Below are positions 32,738-40,543 of a stretch of DNA of 40,543 nucleotides, one piece after another. Made by a program: the position numbers and the translations under genes. The first letter of the stretch is position 1. The number at the start of each line of letters is the position of its first letter. This DNA is from Caballeronia sordidicola (lineage in GTDB: Bacteria > Pseudomonadota > Gammaproteobacteria > Burkholderiales > Burkholderiaceae): positions 1-40,543 of the forward strand of contig NZ_JNFG01000050.1 of NCBI RefSeq assembly GCF_000729995.1, written 5' to 3'. The notes under the pieces were generated by a model. The model had not been told where the DNA came from, ran no database searches, and saw nothing but the letters and a program-made list of their open reading frames with translations.

Positions 32738-33577
32738 CTAAACGCCGCCGCCCGGAGCGCGGCCTGTGGTCAAAAACATGATGTCGCGTGGCGACGGCAC
32801 GAGATGCTGGCCGCCGTCGACGACCAGCGTCGTCCCCGTCACGCCCGCCGCGTCGGCGAGATAACAGGCGGCGGCCACTACATCTTCCACCCGCGAAGCC
32901 CGGCCCAACGGCGTTACCTTGTGCGCGGCCTCGAACTCGCTCGCCGTCTGACCGGCGGATTGCAACGTGAGGCCCGGCGCCAGCCCGACCACGCGCAACT
33001 TTGGCGCTAGCGCCTGAGCCAGCGCGACGGTTGCATTCTCCAGCGCCGCCTTGGTCAGCGTGTACGACAGGTAATCGGGATTCATGTTGTACAGCTTCTG
33101 GTCGAGCACGTTGATGACGCAGCCACGCCGGGTTTCGTCGTCGGCGGCGGCATCGGGCGTGGCGTCGTACAGCGCACGTGCCAATGCCAGCGGCGCGCCG
33201 ACGTTGATCGCCATCATTTCTAAAAGACGCGGGTAGCTGAAGTCGCGCGCGGTGTCCTCGACAAAACTCGACGCGTTGTTCACCACGCAATGCAGACCAC
33301 CCAACGCATCGATACATGCAGGCACCAGTCGCGCCACGTCGCTCTCCACGCCAAGATCCGCGTGCAGCGCGACCGACCGTCGACCGAGGGCACGTATCGA
33401 CTGGACGACTTCTTGGGCATCGCCCTCAGAACCGCCAAAATGCACCGCTACGTCCCAGCCGCGCGCAGCGAAACCGAGCGCCAGCCCGCGGCCGATGCGC
33501 TTTGCCGCGCCGGTGATCAGCACCACGCGGGCTTTCGGCGCGGAAGAATCTGGAGAAGTGGACGAAGAAACGCTCAT
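32738..33577 (-). CDS. SDR reductase with pteridine-reductase-type active site (FolM/PTR1-like)
   Basis: 279 residues. The cofactor loop is TGAAKRIG (23-30 region), the arginine-containing variant found in pteridine reductases and suited to NADPH. The usual catalytic serine is replaced by Asp159 (INVLDQK), followed by Tyr172 and Lys176 (YTLTK). The Asp-to-Tyr spacing of 13 and Tyr-to-Lys spacing of 4 equal those of PTR1 (Asp181, Tyr194, Lys198) and are also seen in FolM. With folB immediately downstream, reduction of dihydromonapterin or dihydrobiopterin is a reasonable prediction. The start codon lies 13 bp from that of the divergent methyltransferase gene. Confidence 0.85.
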   Translation of the reverse strand: MSVSSSTSPDSSAPKARVVLITGAAKRIGRGLALGFAARGWDVAVHFGGSEGDAQEVVQSIRALGRRSVALHADLGVESDVARLVPACIDALGGLHCVVNNASSFVEDTARDFSYPRLLEMMAINVGAPLALARALYDATPDAAADDETRRGCVINVLDQKLYNMNPDYLSYTLTKAALENATVALAQALAPKLRVVGLAPGLTLQSAGQTASEFEAAHKVTPLGRASRVEDVVAAACYLADAAGVTGTTLVVDGGQHLVPSPRDIMFLTTGRAPGGGV

Positions 33578-33590
33578 TTACAATGCCGGA

Positions 33591-34805
33591 ATGAATCCAA
33601 AAGCTCAAGAATCCGACAGTTTACCTGTTCCCGGCCCCGACGCACTCGCGCAGTCCGAGTTGCTGACAGCACGCATCCGGGCGGAAATCGCCTCGGCGGG
33701 CGGCTGGCTGCCGTTCAGCCGGTATATGGAACTGGCGCTATACGCGCCCGGCCTCGGCTATTACAGCGGCGGCGCCATGAAATTCGGCAAACGCGGCGAC
33801 GATGGCAGCGACTTCGTCACCGCGCCGGAAATGTCGCCGCTGTTCTCGTCGACGCTCGCGCGGCCCGTCGCGCAGGCATTGCGCGACAGCGGCACGCGCA
33901 ATGTGATGGAATTTGGTGCCGGAACGGGCAAGCTTGCCGCTGGCTTGCTGAACTCGCTTCAAGCGCTCGACGTTCCCTTCGATAGCTACGCAATCGTCGA
34001 TTTATCGGGCGAATTGCAGGAACGCCAGCGCGCGACGATTGAAGCCGATGCTCCAGAACTCGCATCGAAGGTGAAATGGCTCAGCGCATTGCCGGAGCAT
34101 TTCGAAGGCGTAGTAATCGGCAACGAAGTGCTCGACGCCATGCCAGTGCGTCTGGTCGTACGCAAACTGGGCGTGTGGCATGAGCGCGGCGTATCGTGGA
34201 CGAACAACCGTTTCGCATTCGACGACAAACCCTTGCTAGCCGCTCTGGACGATCCGCTTCTGGCCGAAATCGATGCGACCATCGATGAAGTCAACGACGA
34301 GCCGTTCATCGAATACCTGAGCGAGACGCACGAAGCGGCGTTGGCTTTCACGCGCACCATTTGTACGATGCTCACGCGCGGCGCGGCGTTTTTCATCGAT
34401 TACGGCTTTCCGCGGCGCGAGTTTTATCACGCTCAACGCGCGCAGGGTACGCTTATGTGCCATTACCGGCACAGGTCGCACGGCGATCCGTTCTTGTATC
34501 CTGGGCTGCAGGACATCACGGCGCACGTGGAGTTTTCGGGGATCGCGGAGGCCGGCACGGAAGCGGGCGCCGATCTGCTCGGCTTCACGTCGCAGGCGCG
34601 TTTCCTGATGAACGCCGGTATTACGGATGCGCTTTCCGATCTCGATCCTTCAGATGTCCGGCGTTTTCTGCCGGCTGCGAATGCGGTTCAGAAGTTATTA
34701 TCGGAGGCGGAAATGGGCGAACTGTTCAAGGTGATCGCGTTCTCGCGCGGTATCGACGACACGCTGGCCGCGTTCTCGTCCGGCGACCGTTCACATACCC
34801 TTTGA
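33591..34805 (+). CDS. MidA/NDUFAF7-type SAM-dependent methyltransferase
   Basis: 404 residues of the COG1565 family: PFSRYMELALYAPGLGYYSGG near the N-terminus, the SAM motif MEFGAGTGKLAAGLL (106-120), VIGNEVLDAMPVR, FIDYGFPRREFYHAQRAQGTLMCHYRHR and DITAHVEFSGIAEAG. The eukaryotic relative (NDUFAF7) methylates an arginine of a complex I subunit; the bacterial target is not established. The frame is open upstream through the opposing SDR gene, but the conserved protein begins at the ATG at 33591. The promoter must therefore lie within the divergent SDR coding sequence. It is followed 4 bp later by a DUF2905 gene. Confidence 0.92.
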   Translation: MNPKAQESDSLPVPGPDALAQSELLTARIRAEIASAGGWLPFSRYMELALYAPGLGYYSGGAMKFGKRGDDGSDFVTAPEMSPLFSSTLARPVAQALRDSGTRNVMEFGAGTGKLAAGLLNSLQALDVPFDSYAIVDLSGELQERQRATIEADAPELASKVKWLSALPEHFEGVVIGNEVLDAMPVRLVVRKLGVWHERGVSWTNNRFAFDDKPLLAALDDPLLAEIDATIDEVNDEPFIEYLSETHEAALAFTRTICTMLTRGAAFFIDYGFPRREFYHAQRAQGTLMCHYRHRSHGDPFLYPGLQDITAHVEFSGIAEAGTEAGADLLGFTSQARFLMNAGITDALSDLDPSDVRRFLPAANAVQKLLSEAEMGELFKVIAFSRGIDDTLAAFSSGDRSHTL

Positions 34806-34809
34806 AATC

Positions 34810-35004
34810 ATGATCCGCTGGGTACTCACCACGTTTATTGCGTTGTCGATTCTCTCGGCGTGTTTGCCGTGGATGAAAAAACTCGGCATTGGCAGGTTAC
34901 CCGGCGATTTCACGCTGCGGCTTTTCGGACGGGAATATCCGTTTCCGTTCATGTCGACCATTCTGCTGTCGCTCGTGCTGTCGTTGCTGGCGCGAGCGCT
35001 TTAA
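34810..35004 (+). CDS. DUF2905 family small membrane protein
   Basis: 64 residues: an N-terminal membrane helix (WVLTTFIALSILSACLPWM), the conserved LGIGRLPGDFTLRLFGREYPFPFMSTILLSLVLSLLARAL and a second helix. Length and the GRLPGD motif match DUF2905 fully. Its function is unknown. It starts 4 bp after the MidA-type gene, so they are co-transcribed, and its last 4 nt overlap the end of the convergent cca gene. Confidence 0.9.
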   Translation: MIRWVLTTFIALSILSACLPWMKKLGIGRLPGDFTLRLFGREYPFPFMSTILLSLVLSLLARAL

Positions 35005-36239
35005 TTGCGTGGAAGCACCGCGTCCACCGCCGCCACGCGCGCAGCATGAACCGCATCCTTGATCTTCCCCGGCTGGTCCGCGTACTGCTGCGCGACCGCG
35101 CCGGCATCGACCGAACGCGCCGCCACTAACGCTTCGCGCAAGCGCTCGGCCTGCGGATACGGTTGCTGGCTCAAACCGAGACGGCCGCGAGCATCGGAGA
35201 CGCAGGCTTGCAGCGCTTCAGCAAAGCGCGCGGGTTTGCGCAGCGCGTCGCAACGCTCGAACAAGCGCACCAGCGCCGCCGCCCCGAACTCCATCACCCG
35301 ATGAATATTGCCGTGCTCACGCGCTACCAGCAGCGCGAGATCGCGACATTCGTTCGGCACGCGCAAACGCTCGCACAACGGTTTCAGCAGATCGACACTT
35401 CGCCCTTCATGACCGATATGGCGCGGCAGGATATCGTCGGGCGTGGTCGCCTTGCCAAGATCGTGCGTCAGCGCGGCGAAGCGCACCGGAAGCGCATAAC
35501 CGTGCGCCGCCGCGTAATCCAAAACCATCATCACGTGCACGCCGGTATCGACTTCCGGGTGATAGTCGGCGCGCTGCGGCACGCCCCACAGCGAATCCAC
35601 TTCCGGCAAAATCCGCTCGAGCGCGCCACATTCGCGCAGCACGTCGAACATCCGCGAAGGCGTCTTCTCCATCAAGCCTCGCGACACTTCCTGCCACACG
35701 CGCTCGGACACGAGCGCATCGACTTCGCCATCCGCGACCATGCGTTTCATCAGCGCGAGCGTTTCGTCCGCGATCGTGAAATCCGCGAAACGCGCAGCAA
35801 ATCGCGCAATGCGCAGAATCCGCACCGGATCTTCGATAAACGCTTCACCCACATGCCGGAACACGCGCGCGTCAAGATCGGCGCGGCCATTGAACGGATC
35901 AATGACCGGCCCGGTCAGCTCGCCATCCGGGCGCACCTCGCGCGCCATTGCGTTGACGGTCAGATCGCGGCGCGCGAGATCTTCTTCCAGCGTGACATCA
36001 GGCGCGTAGAAAAACTGAAAGCCGTGATATCCCGCCGATGTCTTCCGCTCAGTCCGCGCGAGCGCATATTCCTCATGCGTTTGCGGATGCAAAAACACGG
36101 GGAAATCCTTGCCGACGGGCTTGAAACCTTGCGCCGTCATCTGCTCGGGCGTCGCACCGACCACGACATAATCGCGGTCCTGAACCGGCAGGCCGAGCAT
36201 GTCATCGCGGATCGCGCCGCCCACGGCGTAAATGTTCAT
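35001..36239 (-). CDS. cca: CCA-adding tRNA nucleotidyltransferase with HD domain
   Basis: 412 residues. Class II nucleotidyltransferase head with GGAIRD (7-12), the metal-binding DRD (21-23) and the RRDLTVNAMA motif, then the PNRILRIARFAARF-type neck (here PVRILRIARFAARF). A C-terminal HD phosphohydrolase domain (FAALTHDLGK, then GHEGRS) follows, the multifunctional E. coli-type arrangement that adds and repairs the tRNA 3' CCA. It overlaps the upstream GST gene by 4 nt, and its end overlaps the convergent DUF2905 gene by 4 nt. Confidence 0.96.
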   Translation of the reverse strand: MNIYAVGGAIRDDMLGLPVQDRDYVVVGATPEQMTAQGFKPVGKDFPVFLHPQTHEEYALARTERKTSAGYHGFQFFYAPDVTLEEDLARRDLTVNAMAREVRPDGELTGPVIDPFNGRADLDARVFRHVGEAFIEDPVRILRIARFAARFADFTIADETLALMKRMVADGEVDALVSERVWQEVSRGLMEKTPSRMFDVLRECGALERILPEVDSLWGVPQRADYHPEVDTGVHVMMVLDYAAAHGYALPVRFAALTHDLGKATTPDDILPRHIGHEGRSVDLLKPLCERLRVPNECRDLALLVAREHGNIHRVMEFGAAALVRLFERCDALRKPARFAEALQACVSDARGRLGLSQQPYPQAERLREALVAARSVDAGAVAQQYADQPGKIKDAVHAARVAAVDAVLPRN

Positions 36240-36856
36240 CGCTCGTTCCGTGCGCCTTCAATCCACTCCGCCACCTCCGGCAACGCGGTGATGCGAGCGG
36301 CGTAAGCGAGCGCCGCTTCGCTCAACTTGGGCGCGTAGGAATTGAAGCGCATGACGACAGCCGCGTACATCGCGTCGGCAATACCGAACTCCTTGCCGAA
36401 CAGGAACGGGCCACCGTGCGCGTCGAGGCAATTGCGCCAGATCAGGTCGATCCGTTTCACGTTCGCCAGCGCGCCCGCCGTGAGGGTCTGGCCGAAGGCC
36501 TGATGCTGGATATTCATCGACATCTGCTCGCGCAGATCCGCGAACCCCGCGTGCATCTCCGCGCTGATGCTGCGGGCGTGCGCCCGCGCGGCGGCATCGC
36601 GCGGCCACATGGCGTGCTGCGGGAATAACTCGGCCAGCGTCTCCATGATCGCGGCCGATTCCCACACGGCGTCGCCGGCATCGGTCACGAGGCAAGGCAC
36701 TTTCCCCGACGGCGAATGCGCGAGGATATTTGCGCTCGAATCCGGCTGGCCGAGGCGGATCATGACTTCCTCGAAAGGAATGCCGAAGTGCTTGAGCACG
36801 AGCCACGGCCGCATGGACCACGACGACACATTCTTGTCACCGATAATGAGTTTCAT
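36236..36856 (-). CDS. Glutathione S-transferase family protein
   Basis: 206 residues: N-terminal thioredoxin-like domain starting MKLIIGDKNVSSWSMRPWLVLKHFGIPFEEVMI, with a Ser-rich S-S-W-S segment at the position of the catalytic residue, the cis-proline GKVPCLV and the glutathione-binding ESAAI. A helical C-terminal domain ends FLFGKEFGIADAMYAAVVMRF. This resembles the maleylacetoacetate isomerase/zeta-type or YfcF-like group, but the substrate is unknown. Its stop overlaps the cca start by 4 nt. Confidence 0.9.
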   Translation of the reverse strand: MKLIIGDKNVSSWSMRPWLVLKHFGIPFEEVMIRLGQPDSSANILAHSPSGKVPCLVTDAGDAVWESAAIMETLAELFPQHAMWPRDAAARAHARSISAEMHAGFADLREQMSMNIQHQAFGQTLTAGALANVKRIDLIWRNCLDAHGGPFLFGKEFGIADAMYAAVVMRFNSYAPKLSEAALAYAARITALPEVAEWIEGARNER

Positions 36857-36899
36857 CGCAAATATCTTGGGTTAAGGCACTGCTTAAGGAACACAACGT

Positions 36900-37856
36900 T
36901 CAACGCCCGGCGGACGCCCGAAACGTATTGAAGCGCGAACGCGACGACGAACCCGTGAGGTACATCGGCGCAATGGCTTCAATGCTCGCTGGTTCTTCGA
37001 TGCCGAGTTCCGGCGCCATCGGTCCGCTTGCTATGTTGGGCGTTTTCATCGAATCGAGATTATCGCGCGACATCATGGGTTCGCCGGGCGCGAGTTCAAG
37101 CGACATCGCCTGGAGGCGGCCGAGCATATCGGGCAAACGGATGATCTTCGCGTTTTTGCCGATCGCCGCGCCGCTGAACCGGACCAGTTCTTCGAGCGTG
37201 TAGACCGTCGGCCCGGTGAGTTCATACACGCGGCCGGAGGCGGCATCCAGATCGAGCACGTTGGCAAATGCCTTCGCAACATCGCCGACAAAAACCGGCT
37301 GAAACTTGGCCTGCGAACACGCCAGCGGAATCACCGGAAATATCCGTTCAAGAAACGCGAACTGATTCAGGAAGTTGTCTTCGGGACCGAACACCACGGA
37401 TGGACGAAAGATCGTGGTCGCCAGATTCGATTCGCGCACGGCTTTTTCGCCGTCGCCCTTAGAGCGCAGATACATGCTCGGCCCTTTCGGATCCGCGCCA
37501 AGTGCGCTCATGTGGATCAGGCGCCGCACGCCCTTCGCCTGACACGCGGCGACGATCTTGCTCGGCAACTCCACATGCGCCTTGGCGAATTGCGGACCGT
37601 AGGGATCGCCGCGCTTGCCTTGCAGAATGCCGACCAGGTTGATGACTGCGTCCGCTTGAGAGACGAAGGCGGCAAGCTGGACGGGATCGAAGAGATTGGT
37701 TTCGATCACATCCACAGGCAGCAGCGTCAATTGCGCCGCATTCTCGCGACGCCGCGTGGCGATGCGCACGTTCTTGCCAAGCTCGACAAGCGCATTCACC
37801 AGATGACTGCCGATAAACCCCGATCCGCCGATCAGCGCAATGGTTTGATGTCGCAT
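36900..37856 (-). CDS. NDUFA9-like NAD(P)-binding SDR protein (complex I associated family)
   Basis: 318 residues, atypical extended SDR: IALIGGSGFIGSHLVNAL (7-24), INLVGILQGKRGDPYGPQFAKAHVELPSKIVAAC, RLIHMSALGADP and IFRPSVVFGPEDNFLNQFA. This pattern is annotated as the complex I NDUFA9 subunit family; the active-site Tyr-x3-Lys is not in normal form (YLRSKGDGEKAV serves), as usual in this group. The ATG at 37856 is chosen over one 12 bp upstream because GGAGG lies 5 nt before it. A role in respiration in bacteria is not proven. Confidence 0.88.
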   Translation of the reverse strand: MRHQTIALIGGSGFIGSHLVNALVELGKNVRIATRRRENAAQLTLLPVDVIETNLFDPVQLAAFVSQADAVINLVGILQGKRGDPYGPQFAKAHVELPSKIVAACQAKGVRRLIHMSALGADPKGPSMYLRSKGDGEKAVRESNLATTIFRPSVVFGPEDNFLNQFAFLERIFPVIPLACSQAKFQPVFVGDVAKAFANVLDLDAASGRVYELTGPTVYTLEELVRFSGAAIGKNAKIIRLPDMLGRLQAMSLELAPGEPMMSRDNLDSMKTPNIASGPMAPELGIEEPASIEAIAPMYLTGSSSRSRFNTFRASAGR

Positions 37857-37974
37857 CTTCGCCTCCATAAGTGGCGGTCTGCGAAAGCGTCGGGGCGGCA
37901 GCGCCGCGCATGACTTTCGACTGACCGTTCATGCCGGAAAAGCGAAACGCGCGGCGAGTCTGGCTGCAGGCCCC

Positions 37975-39945
37975 TTACGGCGCGATATAACCGAGCCGCG
38001 TTTTCAGCGATTGCGGCCGCCCTTCGAACAGCGCCGCATAGTACACGGTGTTCGACAGCACGTTCTTGACGTAATCGCGGGTTTCGGTGAACGGAATGGT
38101 TTCAGCAAAAATCGCGCCCTCTACCGGTGCGCTCAGCGTGGAACGCCACTGCGTCGGGCGTCCGGGGCCAGCGTTATAACCGGCGGTGGCGAGGACGGCG
38201 GAATCGTCGAACTGGTTATAGACCATCGCCAGATAATTCGTGCCGAGCAGGATGTTGGTATCGAGATCGTTCATCTGTTCACGCGAGATGGGTCCCATGC
38301 CGATCTTCTTCGCCACGAGTTGCGCGGTACCAGGCATCAACTGCATGAGGCCGCCCGCGCCCACTTCCGACTTCGCGTTGATGATGAAACGCGATTCCTG
38401 GCGAATCAGGCCATATGCCCATTCGACATCGAGTCCGGTGTTCTTCGACTCACGCTCAACCACATCACGATACGGCGACAGATACCGCAATGAGAAATCG
38501 TGCTCGGTCTTGGTTTTGTCCGCCGTGTTCACCGCGCGGTCGAACAATTCGATCCGCTTTGCATACTGCGCGGCCGCGATCAATTGCCGGTCCGTCATGG
38601 TACGCAGCGGCCAGTTCCATTCGCGGTTGCCTTCGAGCCGGAGGTTCATGGCGTAGAACTTCTGCGACAGCGCAAAACTTGGCACCGCCGCAGCCTGGGC
38701 GACTTCGGCGTCGCTGACTTCCGTGCGCGGCGGCACCGTGATCTTCTGGCCAAGCTCTTCAGACGCCAGCTGGCCGTAGAAGTTGAACTGATCCGCGATA
38801 CCCGCGAATTCCTGATTGGCCGTAGCGGTGTCGCCGGCTTGCTTCAGTGCGCGCGCGTGCCAGTAAATCCACGCAGGCTGGTTGCGCAGCGTGGGCGGCA
38901 TTTGTTCGATCGACCAGCGCACCATGGTCCAGTCGCCGGCGAGCAATGCGCTGCGCGTGCGCCATTCATAGGCGGGATTCGACAACGGCGCATTCACCGA
39001 AAGCCGGTACCAGTCGACCGCGCTCGGCATGCGCTTCGATGCGGCCTGATAAGCGATCGTGCCCCAGCCAATAGCGCGTTCCGTCGGCGTCAATGCCGGC
39101 GCAACCGAGCTGAACGATGCCGCTGCCATGGCCGGATCGTTGCGCGCCATGCGGGTGATGGCGACGAGCGCCAGTTGATGCGAGGACGTGTCGCGACCTA
39201 CGCCGCGTGCGAGATACAGCGGCGGGGTGTTGGCGGCGGTGTCGAAGACGCTTTGATCCGGGCGTTGCTGGCCGAGTGCGTCCGCGATCTTGCTGCCGGT
39301 GTTCGTATAGTTCTGCTCGTAGGCTAGGCGGATTTGCTGCCAGACGTCGTCCGCGGTGAATTGCTGCGAGACGGCCAGTGCGTTGATCAGGTCGACGCAA
39401 CCATCGCCATACCATTTAGGATCCACAAGCAGAGCGCGCGCGGCGTCAGCGACATTCTCTCCGCGCGAGGCTCGCGCTTCGAGCGCGTAGCATTTCACCT
39501 GCGTGTCGTCGTTGAGTACGAAGCGCGGGTATTGGTCGAGGAAATTGCGCCAGTCGTGGCGAGCGCCGAGCACGGTCAGGTAGTCGTTGCGCATGCGGTC
39601 GGCGATAGCCTGGCCGTCGTAGCGCTGCAGGAACGCGAGGACCGGCTCGTCCGGTGCGTCGACGCGCGCGTGTCCTTGCGAGTCGAAGAGTTGCGGCTTG
39701 ATTGTGAAGTAATCGATATAACCCGGCGCCGGATAATTCGGAATTTGCGCGGCGAGTTGCATGGCACGGCCGGCGTCATTCGAGCGCGCGGCTTCGCGCA
39801 ACTGGATGAAGATGCGGTCGTCGGGCGAGAGCGAATAGTCAGCGGCTGTCGGGCGCACGGCGGAGGCGGTACCGCATCCGATCAGCGTGATCGCGGCGAG
39901 CGCGGTTGCGGCTGCGAGATATACTCGTTTGAGACGTTTTGACAT
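37975..39945 (-). CDS. Lytic murein transglycosylase, Slt70-like lipoprotein
   Basis: 656 residues. The N-terminus ends in a lipobox (ITLIGC, Cys24), so it is predicted to be membrane-anchored, unlike soluble Slt70. A long helical superhelix (about 40-480) precedes the SLT domain with WAYGLIRQESRF (catalytic Glu517), VGAGGLMQLMPGTAQLVAKK and ATAGYNAGPGRP. It cleaves peptidoglycan between MurNAc and GlcNAc. The frame is open 94 codons further upstream across the divergent gene, but that part is unlike any signal peptide; the ATG at 39945 gives a normal export signal. It starts 23 bp from the divergent cyclo-ligase gene. Confidence 0.93.
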   Translation of the reverse strand: MSKRLKRVYLAAATALAAITLIGCGTASAVRPTAADYSLSPDDRIFIQLREAARSNDAGRAMQLAAQIPNYPAPGYIDYFTIKPQLFDSQGHARVDAPDEPVLAFLQRYDGQAIADRMRNDYLTVLGARHDWRNFLDQYPRFVLNDDTQVKCYALEARASRGENVADAARALLVDPKWYGDGCVDLINALAVSQQFTADDVWQQIRLAYEQNYTNTGSKIADALGQQRPDQSVFDTAANTPPLYLARGVGRDTSSHQLALVAITRMARNDPAMAAASFSSVAPALTPTERAIGWGTIAYQAASKRMPSAVDWYRLSVNAPLSNPAYEWRTRSALLAGDWTMVRWSIEQMPPTLRNQPAWIYWHARALKQAGDTATANQEFAGIADQFNFYGQLASEELGQKITVPPRTEVSDAEVAQAAAVPSFALSQKFYAMNLRLEGNREWNWPLRTMTDRQLIAAAQYAKRIELFDRAVNTADKTKTEHDFSLRYLSPYRDVVERESKNTGLDVEWAYGLIRQESRFIINAKSEVGAGGLMQLMPGTAQLVAKKIGMGPISREQMNDLDTNILLGTNYLAMVYNQFDDSAVLATAGYNAGPGRPTQWRSTLSAPVEGAIFAETIPFTETRDYVKNVLSNTVYYAALFEGRPQSLKTRLGYIAP

Positions 39946-39968
39946 CGTTATTTCTGGAGCGCGAAGTG

Positions 39969-40543
39969 ATGCAAAGCATAGCACGCAACCCCCTGCTGGA
40001 AACCAAAAGCGCGCTGCGTGCAACCCTGCTTGCAACCCGCGAGGCGCAAGGCGCTCGGGCCGATCAGGACGCACGTGGCGAAGCGTTGGCGCGGCGTTTG
40101 ATGGAAGCGGTCGCGCGTCATCCGAAAGCGTCGTGCATTGGTTTTTATTGGCCGGTCGCCGCGGAGTTCGATGCGCGTGATGTGCTGACTGTCTGGCTGG
40201 CGCTGGATGCATCGCGGAAGGCGGCATTGCCGGTGGTGATTGCGCCCAGGGCGCCGCTGGTTTTTCATGCGTGGCAGCCGAATGTGGCGATGAAGAAGGG
40301 GCGCTATGGCATTGCCGTGCCGGCCGAGGAGCATGTGGTTGTGCCGGACTTGCTCGTCATTCCGTGTGTGGGTTTTGATGCTGATCGATATCGGCTCGGG
40401 TATGGCGGAGGGTATTACGATCGGACGCTGGCTGATTGGCCGGGGGGCCTGGCGCCGGCGACGATTGGGGTGGCTTTTGAATCTGCCAAGTGTGATGCCC
40501 TCCCGAGGGGGGAATTTGATTTGCCCCTCGGGGCGATTGTGAC
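39969..40543 (+). CDS. 5-formyltetrahydrofolate cyclo-ligase, 3' end outside window
   Basis: Open frame of 191 codons from the ATG at 39969 to the window edge without a stop. It shows the family marks FYWPVAAEFDAR, MKKGRYGIAVP and the ATP/folate motif GFDADRYRLGYGGGYYDR (135-152). The enzyme converts 5-formyl-THF to 5,10-methenyl-THF. Most of the roughly 190-200 residue protein is present; only the last few residues are missing. A GTG 3 nt upstream is an alternative start; GGAG lies about 10 nt upstream. Confidence 0.9.
   Translation, partial: MQSIARNPLLETKSALRATLLATREAQGARADQDARGEALARRLMEAVARHPKASCIGFYWPVAAEFDARDVLTVWLALDASRKAALPVVIAPRAPLVFHAWQPNVAMKKGRYGIAVPAEEHVVVPDLLVIPCVGFDADRYRLGYGGGYYDRTLADWPGGLAPATIGVAFESAKCDALPRGEFDLPLGAIV

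Noticed and set aside
33252..33590. Upstream extension of the MidA-type methyltransferase frame
   Set aside because: It runs antisense through the SDR gene, encodes low-complexity Arg/Ser/Thr-rich sequence and is absent from the family; the conserved protein begins at 33591.
1..40543. CRISPR arrays, complete insertion sequences, rRNA or complete tRNA genes
   Set aside because: No regularly spaced repeats, no transposase or integrase frame, and no rRNA or complete tRNA signature were seen on either strand.

Overview
The window looks like a chromosome segment from a Burkholderiaceae member (Burkholderia sensu lato, for example Paraburkholderia or Caballeronia). The basis is high GC coding sequence, the protein families present, and the compact housekeeping block on the right (glmU-glmS, ttcA-folB, a MidA-type methyltransferase, cca, a lytic transglycosylase, 5-FTHF cyclo-ligase), an arrangement I associate with that family. 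This is a judgement from memory of protein families; no search was run.

Left part (1-5.2 kb): the end of a DUF2252 gene, a small exported surface-antigen-type protein, a water-selective aquaporin (aqpZ), a cold-shock protein with a clear terminator, a decayed autotransporter, a small exported protein, and an aminotransferase that has lost its catalytic core.

Sugar-acid part (5.2-12 kb): a fused DhaK-DhaL ketose kinase and an SDR dehydrogenase on the plus strand face a tightly overlapped minus-strand operon (DenD-like dehydrogenase, ACS-type MFS carrier, LtnD/HIBADH-like dehydrogenase). A Crp/Fnr-type regulator is read divergently from that operon. Together they suggest uptake and oxidation of a C4-type sugar acid plus phosphorylation of a ketose.

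Amino-acid and amide part (12-24 kb): a six-gene minus-strand operon encodes an amino-acid ABC importer, a cytoplasmic C45-type amide hydrolase, a class III aminotransferase and a carboxymuconolactone-decarboxylase-fold protein. It converges on an orphan solute-binding protein at a shared bidirectional terminator. Near-identical palindromes built on ACAACATATGTTGT lie upstream of the operon, the orphan binding protein and the local RpiR-type regulator, which points to a single small regulon. This is my main candidate for an undescribed catabolic system. Next to it is a dauBAR-like set (FAD D-amino-acid dehydrogenase, solute-binding protein, ornithine-cyclodeaminase-family protein, YheO/DauR regulator), predicted to convert a D-amino acid to its keto or imino acid and then to the L form.

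Island (about 23.9-27.9 kb): gene-poor, with a decayed Fic-like fragment, an ImmA/IrrE-DUF4411(PIN) toxin-antitoxin-type pair, a 119-bp element bounded by a perfect 11-bp inverted repeat, and an orphan HEPN-like gene whose apparent 5' end is split by a run of eight T.

Right part (27.9-40.5 kb): conserved housekeeping genes. A FolB gene sits beside an SDR with the Asp/Tyr/Lys triad of pteridine reductases, suggesting a pterin role for that otherwise generic reductase.
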